In this document: piece after piece, positions 13,672-19,887 of the stretch
Layout of the letters: each line of letters starts with the position of its first letter
Position numbering within the stretch: position 1 is the first letter of the stretch
DNA from: Bacillota bacterium
GTDB taxonomy: Bacteria > Bacillota_A > Clostridia > Lachnospirales > Lachnospiraceae
Direction of reading: 5' to 3'
Length of the DNA stretch: 19,958 nt
Assembly: GCA_023443925.1 (NCBI GenBank)
Contig: JAEZSL010000043.1
Location: forward strand, 1-19,958
Notes under the pieces: model-generated
What the model was told of the DNA's origin: nothing
The model's input: the letters and a program-made list of their open reading frames with translations, nothing else
The model's database searches: none
Program-made: the position numbers and the translations under genes

Positions 13672-13698
13672 GCATTCCGCAATTATCTGTGTTATAAT
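13670..13698 (+). promoter_or_regulatory. Promoter of lexA
   Basis: -35 TTGCAT (13670-13675) and perfect -10 TATAAT (13693-13698) are separated by 17 bp, with an extended TG at 13690-13691. LexA-box-like site D (13658-13671) overlaps the edge of the -35. Confidence 0.75.
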
Positions 13699-13755
13699 GG
13701 GTTAAAATAAAGAGGTAAATATAATATACACTCAAAATAGCGATATTCCGATATC

Positions 13756-13779
13756 ATGGTATCCCAATTCCGATACCAT
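13756..13779 (+). repeat. Hairpin in the lexA 5' leader
   Basis: ATGGTAT (13756-13762) pairs with ATACCAT (13773-13779) around a 10-base loop. A direct echo CCGATAT/CCGATAC (13749 and 13770) overlaps it. The hairpin ends about 13 bases before the AGGAGG of lexA, so it could affect translation. No T-run follows. Confidence 0.35.
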
Positions 13780-13803
13780 ATATAATATAACAGGAGGTAA
13801 ATT

Positions 13804-14421
13804 ATGAGTTATGGCAAAATAAGCGCAAAACAAAAGGAAATTTTAGAATATTTAAAATCTCAGATTATAAACAGGGGCTATCCGCCTGCCGTCCGCGAGA
13901 TATGTGAGGCGGTGAAGTTAAAATCCACTTCTTCCGTACATTCCCATCTGGAAACCCTTGAGAAAAACGGTTATATCCGCAGAGATCCGTCAAAACCCCG
14001 TGCCATTGAAATTATAGATGACGGTTTTAATCTGTCAAGAAGAGAAGTCGTTAATGTACCCATCGTTGGTACCATTACGGCAGGACAGCCTATTCTGGCT
14101 GTGGAAAATCTGGACGGATATTTTCCTATTCCTACGGAATATATGCCGAATGAAGAAACCTTTATGCTGAAGGTGAAAGGCCAAAGCATGATTAACGCCG
14201 GTATTTTTGACGGTGATAAAATCCTTGTACAAAGACAGTCCACCGCTTCCAATGGAGAGATTGTAGTTGCTTTGATCGATGACTCTGTTACCGTTAAGAC
14301 TTTTTATAAAGAAAACGGCTACTACCGCTTACAGCCCGAGAATGATGCCATGGATCCTATAATAGTACCGGAACTGAATATATTAGGTAAAGTAATTGGA
14401 TTATTCCGTCTTTTCCAGTAA
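13804..14421 (+). CDS. lexA: LexA repressor of the SOS regulon
   Basis: A 205-residue repressor that shuts off DNA-damage genes until RecA-ssDNA filaments trigger its self-cleavage. The N-terminal winged helix-turn-helix (about 1-70) includes GYPPAVREICEAVKLKSTSSVHSHL, with the recognition helix in STSSVHSHLETLEKNG. The cleavage site A93-G94 lies in GTITAGQPI. The serine-lysine dyad is S128 in GQSM and K165 in VTVKTF. Length is normal. The start has AGGAGG seven bases upstream. It is divergent from the YneA-like gene, with LexA-box-like sites at its own promoter, so it should be autoregulated. Confidence 0.97.
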   Translation: MSYGKISAKQKEILEYLKSQIINRGYPPAVREICEAVKLKSTSSVHSHLETLEKNGYIRRDPSKPRAIEIIDDGFNLSRREVVNVPIVGTITAGQPILAVENLDGYFPIPTEYMPNEETFMLKVKGQSMINAGIFDGDKILVQRQSTASNGEIVVALIDDSVTVKTFYKENGYYRLQPENDAMDPIIVPELNILGKVIGLFRLFQ

Positions 14422-14455
14422 TCCGGCACTTTACATAATATATGAATATATTCAG

Positions 14456-14565
14456 ATATAAGAATTATATCTTATAAGATTGTTTCTTATAAGAATTATA
14501 ATAATTATAAGAATTTTTATTAAAAGTTATATGTTTTTAAGAATGATATCTTCCGATAAGAATAA
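14456..14565. repeat. AT-rich stretch with repeated (A)TAAGAAT motifs
   Basis: Downstream of lexA the motif TAAGAAT (or ATAAGAAT) recurs near 14458, 14489, 14505, 14537 and 14556, often as part of TTATAAGAATTATA. Self-complementary CTTATAAG segments lie between. It is low in complexity and may be no more than AT-rich drift or many weak hairpins. No coding signal was seen. Confidence 0.4.
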
Positions 14566-14606
14566 CCATCTTATTTCTGTTAATAATAATAGATCACACC
14601 TAATCT

Positions 14607-14660
14607 CAGCCGTTTTAAGTTGATCCTGATTTTTTCAGGTTCCCAGACTTAATACGGCTG
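14607..14660. other. Nested hairpin element between lexA and rsfS
   Basis: A long interrupted stem has CAGCCGT (14607-14613) with ACGGCTG (14654-14660) and, after one T/T mismatch, TTAAGT (14615-14620) with ACTTAA (14647-14652). Inside is a separate hairpin, CCTGA/TCAGG (14625-14629, 14635-14639), with T-rich loop. The outer stem is followed by TTTAATT on the plus strand, so it may act as a lexA terminator, but the inner hairpin and conserved-looking joints suggest a structured RNA. A second small hairpin, TCCGGC/GCCGGA, follows at 14670-14694. No known RNA family is recognised. Confidence 0.5.
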
Positions 14661-14749
14661 TTTAATTACTCCGGCACATATTAGAGCCGCCGGAATATGA
14701 TGTAATATCGTAGGAACATACATTTCATCTTAACTGGAGGGATTTAGTT

Positions 14750-14890
14750 ATGCGTGTATATAAAAAGCCCTGTACCGCCGTTGGATTATGTTTAATCCTT
14801 GCGGAACAGGGCTTCGTTTTATTTTGCTATACTTCCAGCTGTTCTTTGCTGATAATTTTGCCGTCTCTCCAGATTCTTTCCAAATCATAA
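14750..14890 (+). CDS. Doubtful 46-residue ORF with a strong RBS, running through a terminator
   Basis: An ATG at 14750 stands nine bases after GGAGG and opens a 46-codon frame beginning MRVYKKPCTAVGLCLILAEQ. Its codons 6-22 fall inside the strong terminator at 14765-14825, and its 3' part is antisense to rsfS, so much of the sequence is fixed by other constraints. A leader peptide acting on that hairpin is conceivable, because translation would melt the stem, but no downstream plus-strand gene exists to regulate. Most likely fortuitous or a relic. Confidence 0.2.
   Translation: MRVYKKPCTAVGLCLILAEQGFVLFCYTSSCSLLIILPSLQILSKS
14765..14825. terminator. Strong bidirectional terminator between lexA and rsfS
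   Basis: AAGCCCTGT (14765-14773) pairs with ACAGGGCTT (14806-14814). Inside are CCGC/GCGG and GGATTA/TAATCC pairings. The plus strand continues CGTTTTATTTT. The minus strand continues TTTTTATATA after the same stem, and the rsfS stop codon lies only a few bases away. It should end rsfS transcripts from the right and stop any read-through from lexA. Confidence 0.88.
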
Positions 14891-15186
14891 AACAAACGGT
14901 CTTCTTTCGAAAATATATGAACTACAACATCACCATAGTCCATGAGTATCCAGCTGGCGGAACGTACCCCTTCAATCCTTTTTGGTTCATGTCCGTGTTT
15001 TGTAAGAACCTGCTGCACGTTATCAACCAGTGCCTGAACCTGTGAAGAGTTTGTACCGTTAGCAATAATAAAGTAATCCGCAATAATGGTAATATCTCCG
15101 ATTTCTATTACTTTAATATCTTCTGCTTTCTTTTCATCTAAAGCCTGGTAAGTAATTCTTGCTATTTCTTTGCTAATATCGTTCAT
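14827..15186 (-). CDS. rsfS: Ribosome silencing factor RsfS (YbeB/Iojap family)
   Basis: A 119-residue protein of normal family length. It binds ribosomal protein L14 on the large subunit and blocks joining with the small subunit when nutrients fall. Typical blocks are KKAEDIKVIEIGDITIIADYFIIANGTNSSQVQALVDNV and, near the end, EGVRSASWILMDYGDVVVHIFSKEDRLFYDLERIW. The RBS is weak (a G-rich stretch only). It closes the obgE-yhbY-nadD-yqeK-rsfS block, separated from yqeK by 207 bp. The membrane LytR-CpsA-Psr gene found there in many Clostridia is absent. A strong terminator follows at once. Confidence 0.95.
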   Translation of the reverse strand: MNDISKEIARITYQALDEKKAEDIKVIEIGDITIIADYFIIANGTNSSQVQALVDNVQQVLTKHGHEPKRIEGVRSASWILMDYGDVVVHIFSKEDRLFYDLERIWRDGKIISKEQLEV

Positions 15187-15229
15187 TTATATACCCATTG
15201 CATAACACTTCTGTCTAAAGATGTGTTAC

Positions 15230-15268
15230 TGCCACAAATAAAAAGTGTGGAAGAATCAATATGTGGCA
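15230..15268. repeat. Inverted repeat in the yqeK-rsfS spacer
   Basis: TGCCACA (15230-15236) and TGTGGCA (15262-15268) pair perfectly around a 25-base loop. Overlapping it on the left, AACAC/GTGTT (about 15205-15228) can pair as well. On the minus strand this structure lies just upstream of rsfS. It has no T-run. It may be an mRNA processing or stability element; function is unknown. Confidence 0.35.
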
Positions 15269-15393
15269 TTCCTTTCATTTATTATATTTTTCTTTCAAAC
15301 TAACTCCAATGGCATAAAACATTTACCGGCAGATTTTTACTGCCTCAAATCAAGGTGTGAATTATGCTGATCTATAATACATAAAAATACTAA

Positions 15394-15969
15394 TTATCTG
15401 TTTCTATAATATTCATATGCAGCTACCGTTAAATTGTCTATTTCCTGACCTTGCTTTTCTAAGTAAAAAAGCGTATTCTTAAGAATTTCAACGACCGCAC
15501 CGTCTAAATCCGTAAATGCCAGCCGTCGGAGGTCATTCAGTTCCGGAATCCGTTCTTGGGAGCGGTTCGGTTCAATGTAATCGGCTACAAAGATAATCTT
15601 CTCCAGTAGATTCATACCGGGTTTGCCGGTAGTATGCCAGTAAATTGCTGCCAGTATTTCGGAATCACAAATTCCGTATCGGTGCTCCGAATAATAGGCA
15701 CCAAGTTTGCCATGCAGAAGAAAACCATTACGGCTTTCAACTTCGGTAACGGGAAGCTTATATTTTTTGCATTCTTTGATTAGTTCTTCATCTTTTAAAT
15801 CCTTAGCACAGTCGTGAAGCAGTCCTGCAATATTAGCCTTGTCGATATCATATTCATATCGGGCTGCCAGGGCCATACTGGTTCCCTGAACTCCCAGGCA
15901 ATGATAGAATCTTTTATCTGACATGGTTTTAGACAGTTTTTTTTCTAATGCATATATGTCATAATCCAT
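15394..15969 (-). CDS. yqeK: HD-domain hydrolase YqeK, probable symmetrical Ap4A hydrolase
   Basis: A 191-residue metal-dependent phosphohydrolase. The HD signature is complete: H in FYHCLGVQGTSM (about 23), HD in GLLHDCAKD (about 52-53), H in FLLHGKLGAYY, and a final Asp in IIFVADYIEPNR. YqeK proteins split diadenosine tetraphosphate into two ADP. The ATG at 15969 is preferred because GGAG lies six bases before it; a TTG four codons earlier lies within that RBS. It follows nadD by 27 bp, the standard pairing in Firmicutes, and the two are surely co-transcribed. Confidence 0.93.
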   Translation of the reverse strand: MDYDIYALEKKLSKTMSDKRFYHCLGVQGTSMALAARYEYDIDKANIAGLLHDCAKDLKDEELIKECKKYKLPVTEVESRNGFLLHGKLGAYYSEHRYGICDSEILAAIYWHTTGKPGMNLLEKIIFVADYIEPNRSQERIPELNDLRRLAFTDLDGAVVEILKNTLFYLEKQGQEIDNLTVAAYEYYRNR

Positions 15970-15996
15970 AATGTTCTCCAAAACTTCGGCAAATAT

Positions 15997-16635
15997 TTAA
16001 CGTAACACTTTCCCCCGGGTATTTTCCTTTAATTCGTTATATAAGCCATGACTTGAAATGTAGTTAATAACCGGATCGGGAACATAATACCGTATTGACC
16101 TGCCATCCTTTATATATTGACGCAGCATTTTGGAGGAAATGTCCATATTCGGAGTATTTAGCAAATGAATCCGTGCATGAAAGTTATCGGTCAGGTGTTT
16201 CATCTGACCGGATATTTCTTCATAGGTGGAATGATCTCTTACGGCCGCTACAATCTCAGAAAGTTTAAAAATCTGTTCGATGTTAAACCATTCTTCAATC
16301 TGAAATAAAGAATCTGCTCCCATAATAAAATAAAATTCATCCTGAGGGTAATTCCTTGTTAATTCTTCAAGCGTATCAGCCGTATAGGTTATACCCTCAC
16401 GATCCAGTTCCAGACAGGACATGATAAAATGAGGATTATTCTGGATTGCAAGCTTAATCATCTGCACTCTATGTTCGTCATCGATTATATTTTCATTCAG
16501 TTTATGAGGGGGCTTTTTGGAGGGCATAAAGTATACCTTGTCCAGTTTCAGCTCTTCATAAGCACTTTCAGCCAATATTAAATGGGCGAAATGAATTGGA
16601 TTAAAGGTTCCGCCCATAATTCCTATTCTACTCAT
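15997..16635 (-). CDS. nadD: Nicotinate-mononucleotide adenylyltransferase NadD
   Basis: This enzyme joins nicotinate mononucleotide and ATP to give deamido-NAD and pyrophosphate in NAD synthesis. At 212 residues it is of normal length. The nucleotidyltransferase start GIMGGTFNPIHFAHL (5-19) carries the two ATP-phosphate-binding histidines; the common HxGH reads HFAH. A basic FMPSKKPPHK loop follows. FIMGADSLFQIEEW is the family's central block, and ISSKMLRQYIKDGRSIRYYVP (about 166-186) is the second ATP motif. The RBS is an AGG-rich stretch. It lies between yhbY and yqeK. Confidence 0.96.
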   Translation of the reverse strand: MSRIGIMGGTFNPIHFAHLILAESAYEELKLDKVYFMPSKKPPHKLNENIIDDEHRVQMIKLAIQNNPHFIMSCLELDREGITYTADTLEELTRNYPQDEFYFIMGADSLFQIEEWFNIEQIFKLSEIVAAVRDHSTYEEISGQMKHLTDNFHARIHLLNTPNMDISSKMLRQYIKDGRSIRYYVPDPVINYISSHGLYNELKENTRGKVLR

Positions 16636-16667
16636 TAAAGCCTTATCCTTTCGTACACATTAGAGCA

Positions 16668-16973
16668 TTACTTGCTTTTTTTCTCCTTAGGAAGCTCAAT
16701 TTTCTTCTTATCCTTGGACTCCCGGTATAAAACTATTTTCTTGCCAATTACCTGAACTACCTCGGAATGGGTTCTTTCCGCAATAATCTGTGCGATTTCA
16801 CCTGGATCATCCAGACAGTTCTTCAATACATTTATTTTAATTAATTCTCTTGCCTGCAATGCTTCGTCCAGCCCCTTTGTTATCTCCGGGGTGAGACTGG
16901 ATTTTCCCACCTGGTATATGGGATCAATGGTCATTGCCAGTCCTTTTAAATAAGCTCTTTGCTTACTTGTCAT
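16668..16973 (-). CDS. yhbY: YhbY-type CRM-domain RNA-binding protein
   Basis: The 101-residue protein is a single CRM domain: MTSKQRAYLKGLAMTIDPIYQVGKSSLTPEI, then ELIKINVLKNC, then the GxxG-like IGKKIVLYRES loop. It ends in a lysine-rich tail (KDKKKIELPKEKKSK). YhbY binds the precursor of the large ribosomal subunit and helps its assembly. It lies 33 bp before nadD, in the usual order after obgE, but an unusual 249-bp spacer with repeats separates it from obgE. The RBS is AGAGG. Confidence 0.94.
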   Translation of the reverse strand: MTSKQRAYLKGLAMTIDPIYQVGKSSLTPEITKGLDEALQARELIKINVLKNCLDDPGEIAQIIAERTHSEVVQVIGKKIVLYRESKDKKKIELPKEKKSK

Positions 16974-17010
16974 TTTAACCTCTATTCTTGCACACGCTCT
17001 TTGTGCATAT

Positions 17011-17039
17011 CAAGTTTGTGGTGCGCAAGCACAAACTTG
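17011..17039. repeat. 10-bp perfect hairpin in the obgE-yhbY spacer
   Basis: CAAGTTTGTG (17011-17020) pairs with CACAAACTTG (17030-17039) around a 9-base loop in which GTGC/GCAC offers an alternative register. On the minus-strand transcript it lies about 38 bases upstream of yhbY. No T-run follows in the direction of transcription, so read-through is expected. It could be a processing site that sets relative yhbY levels. Confidence 0.55.
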
Positions 17040-17042
17040 CGG

Positions 17043-17177
17043 TTGAAAAATTTATTCTTCAACCTAAACTCCTATCTGTAAGCTTAGGCCCACGTATAAA
17101 TCAAGATGTTGAAAAAAGTTTTTATTTTTCAACCTAACTCCTAGCTGTGCACTTAAGTCCACATAAAAATCAAGATG
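17043..17177. repeat. Tandem duplication of a 66-69-bp element between obgE and yhbY
   Basis: Unit 1 (17043-17108) and unit 2 (17109-17177) share the same order of blocks: TTGAAAAA, TTCAACCTAA, ACTCCTA, CTGT, CTTA, CCAC, then ATCAAGATG. Differences are scattered single bases and short indels. A partial third start (about 17178-17205, TTTTTTAACCT) may remain. In each unit the TTGAA and TTCAA blocks form a small hairpin. On the minus strand each unit carries AGGAGTTxAGG followed by a TTG and a short open frame (about 20 codons). This may be chance. Confidence 0.65.
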
Positions 17178-17222
17178 TAACTATATTTCGTTTTTTAACC
17201 TGATTTTCTTTACGATTTGAAT

Positions 17223-18512
17223 TTATTTATAATAGTCAAACTGAAGTCCGTACATTCTCACGGTGTCGCCTTCCTGAATGTTTAGCGCTTCCAGCTCATC
17301 CAGGATTCCGCTGTCTTTTAAGAAACGCTGGAAGAATTCAAATCCTTTTTCCGAATCCAGGTTAGTGTAGCCAAGCATTCTTTCGATTCTCGGTCCTTCG
17401 ACCACAAACATATGCTCTTCTTCCTGAACTACCGTATAAGGTTCATTCGAATAATCAAACTCCTCAGGGAAAAATTCACGTTCAAAAACGACCGGAGCCG
17501 TATCTATACTATTCAGTAATTCCTTTACATAATAAAGGAGTTCCTGTACACCTTTACCGCTTACTGCAGAGATTGGAAATACTTTGATACCCTTTGGTTC
17601 AAATTCCTTCTTTAACTTGGAAACGGCTTCTTCTTCCTCTTCGCCGTAGAGAACATCCAGTTTGTTGGCCGCTATTACCTGCGGTCTTTGCGCCAGTTCC
17701 TCATTATAAGCGGTTAATTCGGAATTTATGGTATTAATATCTTCAATCGGATCCCGTCCCTCGGTCGCAGCTGCGTCTACCATATGAATAATGACTTTGG
17801 TACGTTCGATGTGTTTTAAGAATTCATGTCCTAAACCAATGCCTTCTGATGCACCCTCAATTAATCCCGGAATATCGGCCATAACAAAACCATTATTACC
17901 GCCATCTAAATCCACCACACCCAGGTTGGGATTTAAGGTGGTAAAATGATAGTTGGCTATCTTAGGTCTTGCATTGGTTACTCTGGATAAAAGAGTGGAT
18001 TTTCCGACATTGGGGAAACCAACCAGACCTACGTCGGCAATTACCTTTAACTCCAGCGTCACATTCAGTTCTCTGCCTGACTTTCCGGGCTGGGCATACT
18101 TTGGCACCTGCATGGTTGGGGTAGCATAATGCTGGTTGCCTTTTCCGCCGTTACCGCCTCGTAAAATCACTTCTCTCTTATTATCATGGGACATATCGGC
18201 GATTACTTTGCCGGTTTCCGTGTCTTTGATTACGGTACCTTCCGGTACTTTAATAACCAGATCGCTGCCATCTTTTCCGTGGCAGCGTTTCTTCCCGCCG
18301 CTCTCGCCATCCTCGGCACAATATTTTTTTATATAACGGAAGTCTGAAAGTGTATTGAGTCCTTCATCCACTTCGAAGATCAGATCCCCGCCTTTTCCAC
18401 CGTCACCGCCATCTGGTCCGCCCGCCGGCACATATATTTCTCTTCGGAAACTTACATGCCCGTCACCGCCCTTGCCGGAACGTATATATATTTTAGCACT
18501 ATCTGCAAACAT
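17223..18512 (-). CDS. obgE: Obg-family GTPase ObgE/CgtA
   Basis: A 429-residue ribosome-associated GTPase that acts in large-subunit assembly and stress signalling. All three domains are present. The glycine-rich Obg fold (1-158) contains GGPDGGDGGKGGD. The G domain has G1 GFPNVGKS (165-172), G3 DIPG, G4 NKLD and G5 ISA. The C-terminal OCT domain (about 350-429) is the version found in Firmicutes and Actinobacteria. Length is normal for that version. The start follows AGAGGTGAT. It has its own promoter at 18540-18568, downstream of the terminator that ends rpmA. Confidence 0.97.
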   Translation of the reverse strand: MFADSAKIYIRSGKGGDGHVSFRREIYVPAGGPDGGDGGKGGDLIFEVDEGLNTLSDFRYIKKYCAEDGESGGKKRCHGKDGSDLVIKVPEGTVIKDTETGKVIADMSHDNKREVILRGGNGGKGNQHYATPTMQVPKYAQPGKSGRELNVTLELKVIADVGLVGFPNVGKSTLLSRVTNARPKIANYHFTTLNPNLGVVDLDGGNNGFVMADIPGLIEGASEGIGLGHEFLKHIERTKVIIHMVDAAATEGRDPIEDINTINSELTAYNEELAQRPQVIAANKLDVLYGEEEEEAVSKLKKEFEPKGIKVFPISAVSGKGVQELLYYVKELLNSIDTAPVVFEREFFPEEFDYSNEPYTVVQEEEHMFVVEGPRIERMLGYTNLDSEKGFEFFQRFLKDSGILDELEALNIQEGDTVRMYGLQFDYYK

Positions 18513-18539
18513 TCATATCACCTCTTTTTCAATGTTTTT

Positions 18540-18568
18540 ATTATAATCGGAATTAGTAAAAATTACAA
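18540..18568 (-). promoter_or_regulatory. Promoter of the obgE transcription unit
   Basis: On the minus strand, -35 TTGTAA (18568-18563) and perfect -10 TATAAT (18545-18540) are separated by 17 bp, 28 bp upstream of the obgE start codon. This makes obgE-yhbY-nadD-yqeK-rsfS independent of the ribosomal protein operon before it. Confidence 0.7.
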
Positions 18569-18658
18569 GAAAAAATCCTTTTACTGTAGATTAACAAAAT
18601 TTAATTTAAAGACCTAAAATGCAGCGCATTTATCAATCTGATTATTACTTAATATAAC

Positions 18659-18704
18659 AATAAAATAAACCCCATATTCATGATTTAATCAAGAATTTGG
18701 GGTT
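18659..18704 (-). terminator. Terminator of the rplU-prp-rpmA operon
   Basis: On the minus strand AACCCC (18704-18699) pairs with GGGGTT (18673-18668). It is helped by inner ATTC/GAAT pairing and followed by TATTTTATT. It begins 15 bp after the rpmA stop codon. Confidence 0.85.
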
Positions 18705-18719
18705 CATAATCATCTCATA

Positions 18720-19007
18720 TTATTTGGATTCTACGGGATATACAGAAGCCTGTTTCTTGTCTCTGCCTTTTCTTTCGAATCTAACAACACCATCTACTAA
18801 TGCGAATAATGTGTCATCTCCGCCGCGTCCAACATTGTTGCCCGGATGAATTTTAGTTCCGCGTTGTCTGTAAAGTATATTACCTGCTAAAACAAATTGT
18901 CCGTCTGCTCTTTTTGCACCCAGTCTTTTGGATTCGGAATCTCTGCCGTTCTTGGTAGATCCAACACCCTTTTTATGAGCGAAAAATTGAAGGTTCATCT
19001 TTAACAT
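18720..19007 (-). CDS. rpmA: 50S ribosomal protein L27
   Basis: A 95-residue L27. The N-terminus [14 protein letters not shown] is the Firmicutes form: a nine-residue extension ending in FF is removed by Prp before assembly, exposing AHKKG, which reaches the peptidyl-transferase centre. The body ([41 protein letters not shown]) is standard. The start follows AAGGAGG. It is the last gene of rplU-prp-rpmA, 51 bp after prp. Confidence 0.98.
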   Translation of the reverse strand: MLKMNLQFFAHKKGVGSTKNGRDSESKRLGAKRADGQFVLAGNILYRQRGTKIHPGNNVGRGGDDTLFALVDGVVRFERKGRDKKQASVYPVESK

Positions 19008-19058
19008 AACCTACACCTCCTTGAATTAATGGTTACAGAACCGTTGATCCCGGCCCTG

Positions 19059-19376
19059 TTAAATTAACTTAATATATTCCTGACCATAATCCTCCTGAAT
19101 CCCCTGTAAACCAAGGAACAAGGAGTTCAACAGCAAACCTGATTCGCTGCTAAGTTCTGAATTAATCCTGAAATCTATCTCACCTTTTTTTTCATCTTCC
19201 CTTAAATTAAAAGTATCGGATGTAAAATGCTCTATAGAATTCACAGTATTAATTACCAGCGCCGATACGGCAGCACATACAATATCCTGTCCGCTTTCTG
19301 CAAACCCTGCATGTCCTGAGGAACGGAATCCGATAATCTTACCTTCTGCATTCTTATAAATGGATATTTTAATCAT
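19059..19376 (-). CDS. prp: Ribosomal processing cysteine protease Prp (YsxB family)
   Basis: A 105-residue cysteine protease that removes the N-terminal extension of L27, which is encoded immediately downstream and carries the matching FF-A site. The catalytic pair is in the family signature: H22 in SSGHAGFAESGQ and C34 in DIVCAAVSAL. Length is normal. The gene lies between rplU and rpmA, 22 bp after rplU, as in other Firmicutes. The RBS is a modest CAGG stretch, so it is probably made at lower levels than the ribosomal proteins. Confidence 0.95.
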   Translation of the reverse strand: MIKISIYKNAEGKIIGFRSSGHAGFAESGQDIVCAAVSALVINTVNSIEHFTSDTFNLREDEKKGEIDFRINSELSSESGLLLNSLFLGLQGIQEDYGQEYIKLI

Positions 19377-19398
19377 ATCACTTACCTGTCGGTATTAA

Positions 19399-19707
19399 TT
19401 ATGCATTGATTTTTTCGATCTTAACTTTGGTATATGGCTGTCTGTGACCGTTTTTCTTGTGATATCCGGTTTTTCTCTTGTATCTGTAAACAATGACTTT
19501 TTTGTTCTTACCTTCTTCTACAACGCTTGCTGTAACGGTTGCATTGGCTACGGTAGGATTTCCTACTACTAACTCACCATTGTTAACTACAAGAACCTGA
19601 TCAAAAGATACAGTTGCACCAGCTTCTACACCAAGTTTTTCTACTTTAATGATATCGCCTTCGGCTACTTTGTACTGTTTACCACCTGTTGCTATAATCG
19701 CGTACAT
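19399..19707 (-). CDS. rplU: 50S ribosomal protein L21
   Basis: A 102-residue L21, which binds 23S rRNA in the large subunit. The start [14 protein letters not shown] and the end [24 protein letters not shown] are diagnostic. It is the first gene of the operon, with an excellent AGGAGG site seven bases upstream. It is preceded by a structured leader and a consensus promoter. Confidence 0.98.
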   Translation of the reverse strand: MYAIIATGGKQYKVAEGDIIKVEKLGVEAGATVSFDQVLVVNNGELVVGNPTVANATVTASVVEEGKNKKVIVYRYKRKTGYHKKNGHRQPYTKVKIEKINA

Positions 19708-19790
19708 ATGGCACCTCCTATTATCATTACTCGCCAGCTATGGTATCTGTCAAGAAAACAGAATTTTAGAACCTCGCTGTGCGGCACACT
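19708..19790 (-). promoter_or_regulatory. Probable L21 (rplU) mRNA leader
   Basis: The roughly 80-base 5' leader can fold on the minus strand into a stepped stem: CAGC/GCTG (19779-19776 with 19738-19735), then GGT/ACC, then CTGT/ACAG. A GC-rich GTGTGCCGCAC lies at the 5' side. Position and size fit the L21 autoregulatory leader known in Firmicutes, where L21 would limit its own operon. Assignment rests on position and pairing only. Confidence 0.5.
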
Positions 19791-19795
19791 AAAAC

Positions 19796-19824
19796 ATCTT
19801 AGCATATTCGGCATAATTTGTCAA
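19796..19824 (-). promoter_or_regulatory. Promoter of rplU-prp-rpmA
   Basis: On the minus strand a perfect -35 TTGACA (19824-19819) and -10 TAAGAT (19801-19796) are separated by 17 bp. Transcription should begin near 19789, leaving the structured leader upstream of rplU. Confidence 0.8.
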
Positions 19825-19870
19825 TGTTAATAATCCAAAAAACTATTTATTTTATATTATGATGTTGGGG

Positions 19871-19887
19871 TCTAAACTAAGTTTAGA
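19871..19887. repeat. 17-bp palindrome near the right edge
   Basis: TCTAAACT and AGTTTAGA flank a single A (19871-19887); outside them GGG (19868-19870) and CCC (19893-19895) can add to the stem. It resembles the dyad at 7344-7360 (GTCTAA/TTAGAC). It might be a hairpin at the end of an upstream minus-strand gene or an operator. No T-run follows on the minus strand. Confidence 0.4.

Noticed and set aside
13971..14252. A minus-strand frame of about 93 codons inside lexA
   Set aside because: Antisense shadow of an unmistakable lexA coding sequence.
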